Shown here piece after piece: positions 31,147 to 39,302 of a stretch of 64,000 nucleotides of DNA. The stretch spans positions 56,548 through 120,547 of the forward strand of contig JABFQX010000031.1 of NCBI GenBank assembly GCA_013141505.1. The letters are read 5' to 3'. The stretch's first letter is position 1. Each line of letters begins with the position of its first letter. Source of the DNA: Methyloglobulus sp. (GTDB taxonomy: Bacteria > Pseudomonadota > Gammaproteobacteria > Methylococcales > Methylomonadaceae). Both the position numbers and the translations under genes were made by a program. Below the pieces are notes generated by a model. The model did not search any database and had not been told where the DNA came from. It worked only from the letters and a program-made list of their open reading frames with translations.

Positions 31147-34132
31147 ATATTCCAAAACCGTAGGGTACGCTTCGCGTACCGACGAGAAAAGGCTGGGATT
31201 TAAAAAACGGTACGCGAAGCGTACCCTACAGGCTCCAGTTGGAGAGGGCTGGGGTGAAGAGAATGCAACCAAGAATCCATTTCCTTACCTTCCGATTAGG
31301 GAAGGGAGTGTCAGGGTATCGTTACATGCCTTGACCACAGCCGCCCTGGTGTTGCCGGGCTTGTTGTCGCCGGTATCGGCCTATGCCACCGAAGGCGACG
31401 AAGTGGATTTCCAGTACAGCCATTATCAGGAAGGCGCAAGAAATATCAGTAATGGCGATTTTGTTGCAAATGGGGCGGTGGTTAAGTTAAAAAGCGCTAA
31501 CCCTATTGAAGTGGATAGCCTGCATGGCAGCGCCAGAGTAAGTTTGACCGATAGGGTCAAATTTGCTTTTAATTACATTCAGGATACCTGGGGGGGGGCT
31601 ACCCCCGTTTCGACGTTGCCAGAAGCATATGCGGGTAATAATATCCTCAATCAGAATGGAATTACCACAGGTGCGTCGCCGATTGTTGCCGTTGGCCCCT
31701 TGTTTTTGGATGCAAAATTTAACCCGATACTGGGTGAACTCACTGGCGAAACCGACCCTATTACCCTTGAAGATATTTATAAGTACACCAAAAACACCCA
31801 GCTTAGCCATACCATGGCGACCGCCTCGCCAGAAACCCGCAAGCAGGGCGATTTTAAACTCAGTTACGACTGGGACACCGCCTCTGCCAGCGTAGGCGGT
31901 GGCATTTCGGTAGAAAACGATTATGAATCCCGCTTTGGCAACGTGGGGGCGCGTTTCGATTTTAACCAGAAACAGACGAGCCTGAATGTCGATTTAAGCT
32001 ATACCAACAGCGACACCAACGCGATACTCGATCATGATTCTTATACCAATACGCAATACCTTAAAGATGATGGCATCGTCTACAGGGAACTGCCTTATGG
32101 TCAGATTGATACTTTGAAAGGTGTGGTTGACGCCAAACGTATACAAGGCAATCGCCAAGACTGGTCCACCCATCTCGGGTTGACGCAAGTCATCAACCAA
32201 GATGCCCTGTTCAGTGCTGATTTTAGTTATACCCGCAGTACCGGTTACATGGCAAACCCATACAAAGGGGTGTCCGTTATTTTTATAGACCCAGAGCAAC
32301 AAGATACTGCTCCGCCAAATGGTTATGTAGGGAATCTTAAAACGTTATTGGAACAACGGCCAGGTGTCCGTAACCAGTACAATGTCGGGGGGCGTTATGT
32401 GCAATACATTAAACCGCTGGATGCCGCCTTGCATTTCGACTACCGTTTTTCAGCCGATGATTGGGGTATCCATGCCCATACTTTTGAAGCCGATTGGGTA
32501 CAGCCTGTCGGTAGCGGCTGGACGGTGACGCCACGGGTGCGTTATTACTCGCAAGATGCCGCCAATTTTTATACCCCTTGGTTAGTGTCAGAGCAAGCGT
32601 TTTCTAAGACTGCCCTTGATGGCAATGGCAATACCATAGCATTCGGGAGTGATGGGAAAGAATATTCGCAAGTATTCGATCCAAATACCTTAGCGTTGAA
32701 TTACCTAGATTCTAAAGGTAATTTAAAACCCGCTTCCGTTAAGATCGTGACGGATAAAAATGTCTGGTTCGACCCCAAAAAATTACCGGCAAATTATTCC
32801 AGTGACCATCGTTTGTCCGGTTTCGGTACGCTTAGCGGCGGGGTAACGGTTGAAAAACAATTTGCCAAAGGCGTGACGATGGATTTGGGCTTTGAGTATT
32901 ACACCCATCAGGGCGGCTTGAAAATAGGCGGCGGAGGCGAGGGCAGCTATGCCGATTTTGATTATTGGGTAGCGAATGCGGCCTTAAAAGTCAACCTGGA
33001 GGCCTTGGCGCTGGGCGGTGGCAGCAATTCTAAAGAACACGCCGGTCATGAGCATCATAACCACGGTGTCCATGCCCCCGCCGGGGTGATGTTTGACCAC
33101 ATGTTGCCAGCGGGTAAGTTTATGGTCGGTTACCGCTATATGTGGAACAGCCAAAGCGGCAACCTGCTGAACGGCACTGGCGCGGTAAACGACGCAATGA
33201 CCAAGACGAACGGCTGCGGTGGCGATCCTTGCTATTTAGCGGCTCACAGCATGGCCATGAGCATGCACATGCTCGACTTAATGTATGCCCCGACCGACTG
33301 GCTGACTTTGATGCTGATGCCGCAGTTTACTGACATGAACATGTCCATGAGAGCACTCGATGGCGTGCGGGCTCCAGACCTAACTACCCTTAATTTGCGT
33401 GGGCATTTTGTGCACCATCTGCAAAACGAACATGAAACCGGCGGTATCGGCGATCTGGGGATGTATGCTTTATTTAAAGTGTTCGATGACGGGATGCATC
33501 ATGTCCATGCCACGGCCGGGTTAAGTGCGCCGACTGGCGATGTAGATATCCAATTCCGTAGGGCCCATCAACTCGATGGTGGCTTTATGGATTACGGGAT
33601 GCAACTGGGCAGCGGCACCTGGGATTTCAAGCCCAGCTTGACTTACACCGGCCATATCAATGATTTCTCCTGGGGCGCGCAAGCCAACGGTATTGTTCGC
33701 ATGGAAGATCACAATAAATCCGGCTACCGCTTGGGCGATATGTTCCAAGGCACGGCATGGGGTGCTTACAATTTGACCAACTGGCTGACGGCTTCCGTGC
33801 GGGGCATGTATACCGTGCAAGGTGCAATTAAAGGTCAGTTTAATGGCTCTGCGGGCGGCCAATTTATTGACCATACTACGACTGACGAACTTGGAAATGT
33901 AAACGACGTTAATAGTAGCATCCTCAAATTCGCCCCGAACGACTACTCGCAAAACTCCGGCGGACGCTACTGGGATGTCGGCTTCGGCCTAAGCGCAATG
34001 GTGCCCGGCGATGGTTTGTTAGGCGGTAACCGCGTCAGCGTGGAATGGCTGCAACCGGTCTACACTGATGTCAACGGTTACCAGCTTGACCGAGACGGCG
34101 CGTTGTCGGCGACGTGGAGCGTGGCGTTTTAA
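31133..34132 (+). CDS. DUF3570 + Phenol_MetA_deg-like fused outer-membrane protein, copy 1 (start uncertain; ORF open from 31019)
   Basis: EVDFQYSHYQEG...SADDWGIHAHTFEADW...GGLKIGGGGEGSYADFDYW, then EHHNHGVHAPAGVMFDHMLPAGKFMVGYRYMW...; C-terminal Phe. Confidence 0.8.
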   Translation: MVVIKYSKTVGYASRTDEKRLGFKKRYAKRTLQAPVGEGWGEENATKNPFPYLPIREGSVRVSLHALTTAALVLPGLLSPVSAYATEGDEVDFQYSHYQEGARNISNGDFVANGAVVKLKSANPIEVDSLHGSARVSLTDRVKFAFNYIQDTWGGATPVSTLPEAYAGNNILNQNGITTGASPIVAVGPLFLDAKFNPILGELTGETDPITLEDIYKYTKNTQLSHTMATASPETRKQGDFKLSYDWDTASASVGGGISVENDYESRFGNVGARFDFNQKQTSLNVDLSYTNSDTNAILDHDSYTNTQYLKDDGIVYRELPYGQIDTLKGVVDAKRIQGNRQDWSTHLGLTQVINQDALFSADFSYTRSTGYMANPYKGVSVIFIDPEQQDTAPPNGYVGNLKTLLEQRPGVRNQYNVGGRYVQYIKPLDAALHFDYRFSADDWGIHAHTFEADWVQPVGSGWTVTPRVRYYSQDAANFYTPWLVSEQAFSKTALDGNGNTIAFGSDGKEYSQVFDPNTLALNYLDSKGNLKPASVKIVTDKNVWFDPKKLPANYSSDHRLSGFGTLSGGVTVEKQFAKGVTMDLGFEYYTHQGGLKIGGGGEGSYADFDYWVANAALKVNLEALALGGGSNSKEHAGHEHHNHGVHAPAGVMFDHMLPAGKFMVGYRYMWNSQSGNLLNGTGAVNDAMTKTNGCGGDPCYLAAHSMAMSMHMLDLMYAPTDWLTLMLMPQFTDMNMSMRALDGVRAPDLTTLNLRGHFVHHLQNEHETGGIGDLGMYALFKVFDDGMHHVHATAGLSAPTGDVDIQFRRAHQLDGGFMDYGMQLGSGTWDFKPSLTYTGHINDFSWGAQANGIVRMEDHNKSGYRLGDMFQGTAWGAYNLTNWLTASVRGMYTVQGAIKGQFNGSAGGQFIDHTTTDELGNVNDVNSSILKFAPNDYSQNSGGRYWDVGFGLSAMVPGDGLLGGNRVSVEWLQPVYTDVNGYQLDRDGALSATWSVAF

Positions 34133-34233
34133 TGTCAATAAAGTTGTGTGCGTGGTTTGCCGTTATGTTGCCTGTTGTCGCGCTCATTTTGAAATCAATC
34201 ACCGATTATGTTTTCCTCTCTACAAGGAAGTAG
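34132..34233 (+). CDS. 33-aa hydrophobic small ORF, TAATG-coupled to copy 1
   Basis: MSIKLCAWFAVMLPVVALILKSITDYVFLSTRK*; ATG overlaps upstream stop. Confidence 0.35.
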   Translation: MSIKLCAWFAVMLPVVALILKSITDYVFLSTRK

Positions 34234-34348
34234 ACGTGCACCTCATAGCGGCGAACGCCATTCGCCGCTTTTTTTATTGCACGCATTGGGTATGCAAAAG
34301 CGAACCTTAAGCCATGTTATGGTTAACTTTTTCGTTTGGTAAAGTGTC

Positions 34349-35263
34349 ATGAATCACTATTTTCCTCAAGCAAATCGTTTTTTTGCACGAAATGGGAGCA
34401 TTTTTCTTCTGTTAGGCCATATCGGTTTAGCGGTTGCCCAGCCGCCTTCGGCAAGCGCCCCAGCAAATAATGGGCGTACCGCCCTGGTCACCAATGGCGG
34501 TCAAGGTGCTGAAATTCAGTTGGAAGTCCGGCAAATGCCACTGGCAAAAGTGCTGGATTCCGTCGCCAAGCAAACCAAGGTGCCGATCCATTATTCGGTG
34601 CTGCCGGAAGGCGTTATCACCGCCACATGTGTAGGGTCAGCTTTGAAACTGGTGCTGGAATGCCTACTTAACCGCAAGGCCGATTTGATCGTCCGTTATC
34701 CGAAAAAGGCGGATAAGTCGGCAAGCAACAGCCAAATCCTTGAAGCCTGGGTACTGGGTTCCAAACTGGAAGCCGCCATTACGCCCAGCGGCCTGTGTAC
34801 GGCGACCTCGGAAACGGGTTCAATGCGCTTAAGTCAACAAGAGGCGGAAATCGAAAGGGATGCCGACCAAAGCGGGGCTTTGCTGAAGTTGGCAAAATCC
34901 CAAAATGCCGACGAACGAACCAATGCTATCGGTGCTTTGCTTGCTATAGGGCGAGACGGCGACCCTGCCATTAAAGCCGCGTTGGAAGAAGCCTTGCATG
35001 ACCAGGATGCCAATGTCAGGTCGCAAGCCGTTTCTACATTTACCCACCGGGGTGACATCGACAAAGAAGAACAGTTGGCCGCCATCCGGGAAGCCATGCA
35101 AGACGAGTCTACCGATGTCAGGATGATGGCGGTGGACGGTATTGCCGATGATGTCGCCCTGTTGCAGCAGGCAGTCAACGATGAAGATGAAGTGATCAGG
35201 ACGTTGGCTCAAGAGAAATTGAATATCCTGATTGCAAATGGGGCAAAACAACCTGAGCAGTAA
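34349..35263 (+). CDS. Exported protein with STN-like domain and C-terminal HEAT repeats
   Basis: EIQLEVRQMPLAKVLDSVAKQTKVPIHYSVLPEG... then repeated ALLAIGRDGDPAIKAALEEALHDQDANVRSQAV units. Confidence 0.7.
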   Translation: MNHYFPQANRFFARNGSIFLLLGHIGLAVAQPPSASAPANNGRTALVTNGGQGAEIQLEVRQMPLAKVLDSVAKQTKVPIHYSVLPEGVITATCVGSALKLVLECLLNRKADLIVRYPKKADKSASNSQILEAWVLGSKLEAAITPSGLCTATSETGSMRLSQQEAEIERDADQSGALLKLAKSQNADERTNAIGALLAIGRDGDPAIKAALEEALHDQDANVRSQAVSTFTHRGDIDKEEQLAAIREAMQDESTDVRMMAVDGIADDVALLQQAVNDEDEVIRTLAQEKLNILIANGAKQPEQ

Positions 35264-35336
35264 GGAAATAAATCGTAACAAATTAACCTGTAAATTATTT
35301 TTTAAACCCAAGCGTCTATTTGAATAGGACTATATT

Positions 35337-35855
35337 ATGAAAAACCAACGTTACTTAACTATCGTTTCATTTCTGGCATTGCTGTGTGCAAACCAAGCGG
35401 CTACTGCCGTTGAAGCAGGCGGTGCTATGCCCGAATGTAAGCTCTCGCCTATCGGCGATAGCCAAAGTTCCGATCTCAGCCAATACAAAGGCCAAGTGCT
35501 GTATGTGGATTTTTGGGCTTCCTGGTGCGGGCCGTGCGCCAAATCGTTTCCATTCCTCAACGAAATGTCCGAGCAACTCAAAGGCCAAGGCTTGCAGGTT
35601 GTCGGTGTCAACCTGGATGAAAATCCCGATGAAGCCAAAGCCTTTCTCGCCAAATACCCGGCCAGTTTTACCGTGGCGGCGGATGTCAGCAAACAATGCG
35701 CCAAGGATTTTGGCGTAAAGGCCATGCCGTCTTCTTACATTATCGACCGCAAAGGCGTTGTCCATCATGTCCACCTTGGCTTCCGCCCTGGCGAAGCGAA
35801 AGAATTACGGGTGATGGTAGAGAAACTATTGGCTGAGAAAGTCGCAGGGCTGTAA
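35337..35855 (+). CDS. TlpA-family exported thioredoxin
   Basis: YVDFWASWCGPCAKSFPFLNEM; signal peptide. Confidence 0.9.
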   Translation: MKNQRYLTIVSFLALLCANQAATAVEAGGAMPECKLSPIGDSQSSDLSQYKGQVLYVDFWASWCGPCAKSFPFLNEMSEQLKGQGLQVVGVNLDENPDEAKAFLAKYPASFTVAADVSKQCAKDFGVKAMPSSYIIDRKGVVHHVHLGFRPGEAKELRVMVEKLLAEKVAGL

Positions 35856-35921
35856 GACACACGGCTTTACAAAAACATAAGGCAACGGAATAGCCTGATA
35901 AAAACAAGAGAAAAAACGGGT

Positions 35922-35947
35922 GCCAGACGGGGCATGTTGCCCCGTCT
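35922..35947. other. Locus-specific hairpin 3: gccagacggggcatgttgccccgtct
   Basis: Stem AGACGGGGC/GCCCCGTCT. Confidence 0.6.
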
Positions 35948-36082
35948 TTATGTTTCACATTGGTGTAAACTCCATCCCGCTTGATTTTCACTTAGGTAAA
36001 GTTCTAAAACTGGCAAAGCATCGTCTTTGTAAAACCAATAACCTATGGAAAGGCCAATAAAAATAAATAAGAGGTAGCACAC

Positions 36083-36307
36083 ATGAACGTATGCAAAGTG
36101 ACAGTAAAAATGCTTTTTTTAATGATGGGAATAATGCTAACCGCCTGCACCACGGTGCAGCCGTGGGAACGCGGCAACCTGGCCAAGCCACAAATGGCGT
36201 TAGACCCGTACCCGATGCAAAGCAGCTTACGGGCGCACAATTACGGTAGCCGCGAAGCGGCGGCAGGAGGCAATGCGGCGCAAGGGGGCGGTTGTGGCTG
36301 TTATTAA
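36083..36307 (+). CDS. DUF4266-type mini-lipoprotein, copy 2
   Basis: LTACTTVQPWERGNLAKPQMALDPYPMQSSLRAHNYGSREAAAGGNAAQGGGCGCY*. Confidence 0.88.
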   Translation: MNVCKVTVKMLFLMMGIMLTACTTVQPWERGNLAKPQMALDPYPMQSSLRAHNYGSREAAAGGNAAQGGGCGCY

Positions 36308-39176
36308 CATATTAAACCGTCATTCCGGCCCGGATTGCCGGAATGACGCATCGGTTAAGGTAAAGAAACCGAATAGCCATAAACCCCTTATAAATGCATC
36401 AGCCCTTAATGCCCTCACCACTGCCGCCCTGGTTTTGCCAGGCTTGTTCTCACAGCCAATTATTGCCGCCGAAGGCGATGAGGTGGATTTCCAGTACAGC
36501 CACTACCAGGAAGGTAAGCGGGATATTGCTATTACCGGTGCTGACCCCAATGATGGAAACCTCATCAAAGGGACAAAAAGTTTTAACCCGATCGAAGTTG
36601 ACAGCTTGCATGGTCATGCCAACATTACCTTAACTGATCGAGTAAAATTCGCTTTCAACTATCTTCAGGATACCTGGGGCGGGGCGACGCCTACAGCGAC
36701 TATGCCTTTTTCCAGTTCAGGGGCTAATTATGCAGTTAGGTCGTTGAATCGTCCTAACACCTTGGTGGGAGCAACGCCGTTTGTCTTGATATCAAGTACC
36801 TATACGGACTTTAACTTTAAGCCATTACAGCAAAACTTGGATCAAAACACAGGTGAATACAAATACAACAAAGATTCAAAATTAACGCATGTTATGTCTA
36901 CGGCATCGCCGGAAACCCGCAAGCAAGGGGATTTCAAGCTAAGTTACGACTGGGATAATGCCGCCTTAAGTGTTGGCGGAGGAATTTCAATTGAAGACGA
37001 CTACGATTCTCGTTTTGGCAATATTGGTGGGCGTTTCGATTTCAACCAAAAACAAACAACCTTGAATGTCGACTTGAGCTATACCAATAGCTATACCCAT
37101 GCCATCAGGGATCACGATAGCTATGTATTACCAACTTTAGTGCCTGAGAACCAATATAAAGAAGGCACGGAAAATGAAGGCGATTTATTCCATGGCACCC
37201 GGCAGGATTGGGCAACACATATTGGTTTAACCCAGGTCTTAAATAAAGATGCCATCATTGGCGCAGACTTTAGTTACAGCCGGAGTACCGGCTATCTTTC
37301 GAATCCGTATAAAGGCGTTAGCATAGTTTTCGTCGATCCGAACCCGGAATTCCAACAGATTTTTCAGCTGCCTTCAGGGGTTTACGCTGGCTCCATCAGT
37401 ACTTTTTATGAAAAACGACCGGAAGCACGCACCCAATACAGTGTAGGAGGGCGTTATATGCAGTATGTTAATGCCTTAGATGCCGCGCTCCATTTTAACT
37501 ACCAATTTTCCGCTGATGATTGGAACATTCAGTCCCATACCTTCGATGCCGATTGGGTGCAACCTTTAGGTAGCGGCTGGACTGTGACGCCGCATGTCCG
37601 TTATTACTCTCAAGATGCCGCAAGCTTTTACACGCCTTACCTTGTTACCCCGCAAGCAAGCAATGTGACCTTATTCCGCGGTAGCGATGGCCAAGATTAC
37701 CGGCAGTTTTTTGATCCCGATACTTTTGAGCCTTATTATGTTGATAATCAAGGCCGCCGGGCGCCTTCATCAGTTTCGATTGATCCCAACGGAAAAAACC
37801 AAACTTTCGACGCAAGTAAATTGCCAGCCAATTATTCCAGTGACCAGCGATTGTCGGGTTTTGGCACCTTGAGCGGTGGTGTCACTATTGCCAAACAATT
37901 TGCCAAAGGCATGACCCTGGAAACCGGTTTTGAATATTATACCCACCAGGGTGGTCTAAAAATTGGCGGTGGCGGTGAAGCCAGTTATGCGGATTTTGAC
38001 TACTGGCTGGCGAATGCCGCCTTGAAAGTGAATCTGGATACTTTGTCATTAAGCCACCGCGTCGATTCAGGCCATGCCGGACATAATGACCATCATACCC
38101 ACGGAGTCCATGCCCCGGCCGGTGTGATGTTCGACCACATGCTGCCTTCTGGCAGTTTCATGGTCGGTTACCGCTATATGTGGAACAGCCAGGGCGGCAA
38201 CATGCTTAACGGCACGGAAGCCGTCAACAATGCTGGCGTGGTTGGGGGCGGCTGTACGGAGCCAAATAGTTACGGGTGTTTCCTCACCCCAGATTCCATG
38301 TCCATGAGCATGCACATGCTGGATTTAATGTACGCACCAACAGATTGGTTAACCTTGATGTTGATGCCGCAATTTGTCGACATGAACATGGAAATGAGGC
38401 CAGTCTTGTCTTCGACAATTGGGACTGTTGTAGGGGATAGCCATAACCTAAATGGCCACTATACCCATCATATCCAGAATGCCCATGAAACCGGTGGCAT
38501 CGGCGATTTGGGGATGTATGCGTTGTTTAAAGTACTAGATAACGGCACACATCATCTTCATGCGACGGCGGGCTTCAGCGCGCCCACCGGCGATGTCAAT
38601 ATCCAATTACGACGCAATCATGCTATTGACGGCGGTTTTATTGATTATGGTATGCAGTTGGGTAGCGGTACCTGGGATTTCAAGCCCAGTATTACCTATA
38701 CCGGACACTTAGATGAATTTTCCTGGGGCGCGCAAGCTAACGGCACTGTGCGGATGGAAGGCAAAAACGAATCCGGCTATCGCCTTGGCGATATGTTCCA
38801 AGGCACGGCCTGGGGCGGTTATAACCTGACCAGTTGGCTGACGGCTTCTGTGCGGGGGGTGTATACAGTCCAGGGCAGTATTCAAGGCCAGTTTACCGGT
38901 TCGGAAGGCGGGCAGTTTTCGCAACCCAACGGCAAATTCCAAGGGGCAGACGGCTTAACCAGTATCTATAAATACGGCCCGAACGATTACCCTGCCAACT
39001 ACGGTGGCCGCTTTTGGGATGTCGGCTTTGGCCTAAGCGCAGTGGTTCCCGGCGATGGTTTGTTAGGTGGCAACCGTGTCAGCGTGGAATGGCTGCAACC
39101 GGTGCATACCGATGTCAACGGCTATCAACTTGACAGGGATGGCACGTTGTCGGCCACCTGGAACGTGATGTTCTAG
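36294..39176 (+). CDS. DUF3570 + Phenol_MetA_deg-like fused outer-membrane protein, copy 2 (start uncertain; ORF open from 36273)
   Basis: Same architecture as copy 1; linker HAGHNDHHTHGVHAPAGVMFDHM. Confidence 0.8.
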   Translation: MAVINILNRHSGPDCRNDASVKVKKPNSHKPLINASALNALTTAALVLPGLFSQPIIAAEGDEVDFQYSHYQEGKRDIAITGADPNDGNLIKGTKSFNPIEVDSLHGHANITLTDRVKFAFNYLQDTWGGATPTATMPFSSSGANYAVRSLNRPNTLVGATPFVLISSTYTDFNFKPLQQNLDQNTGEYKYNKDSKLTHVMSTASPETRKQGDFKLSYDWDNAALSVGGGISIEDDYDSRFGNIGGRFDFNQKQTTLNVDLSYTNSYTHAIRDHDSYVLPTLVPENQYKEGTENEGDLFHGTRQDWATHIGLTQVLNKDAIIGADFSYSRSTGYLSNPYKGVSIVFVDPNPEFQQIFQLPSGVYAGSISTFYEKRPEARTQYSVGGRYMQYVNALDAALHFNYQFSADDWNIQSHTFDADWVQPLGSGWTVTPHVRYYSQDAASFYTPYLVTPQASNVTLFRGSDGQDYRQFFDPDTFEPYYVDNQGRRAPSSVSIDPNGKNQTFDASKLPANYSSDQRLSGFGTLSGGVTIAKQFAKGMTLETGFEYYTHQGGLKIGGGGEASYADFDYWLANAALKVNLDTLSLSHRVDSGHAGHNDHHTHGVHAPAGVMFDHMLPSGSFMVGYRYMWNSQGGNMLNGTEAVNNAGVVGGGCTEPNSYGCFLTPDSMSMSMHMLDLMYAPTDWLTLMLMPQFVDMNMEMRPVLSSTIGTVVGDSHNLNGHYTHHIQNAHETGGIGDLGMYALFKVLDNGTHHLHATAGFSAPTGDVNIQLRRNHAIDGGFIDYGMQLGSGTWDFKPSITYTGHLDEFSWGAQANGTVRMEGKNESGYRLGDMFQGTAWGGYNLTSWLTASVRGVYTVQGSIQGQFTGSEGGQFSQPNGKFQGADGLTSIYKYGPNDYPANYGGRFWDVGFGLSAVVPGDGLLGGNRVSVEWLQPVHTDVNGYQLDRDGTLSATWNVMF

Positions 39177-39188
39177 TGGGCGATAACT

Positions 39189-39302
39189 ATGAAAATGATT
39201 AATTGTTTAGCAGGGTTTTTGGTGCTGGCGCAACTGTTTGGTTTAGCTTATGTCCGTTCCAAAAGCCTTGGCGGCGCAACAATAGAGGCTATGTGTGACT
39301 AA
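39189..39302 (+). CDS. 37-aa hydrophobic small ORF overlapping the start of copy 3
   Basis: MKMINCLAGFLVLAQLFGLAYVRSKSLGGATIEAMCD*. Confidence 0.35.
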   Translation: MKMINCLAGFLVLAQLFGLAYVRSKSLGGATIEAMCD

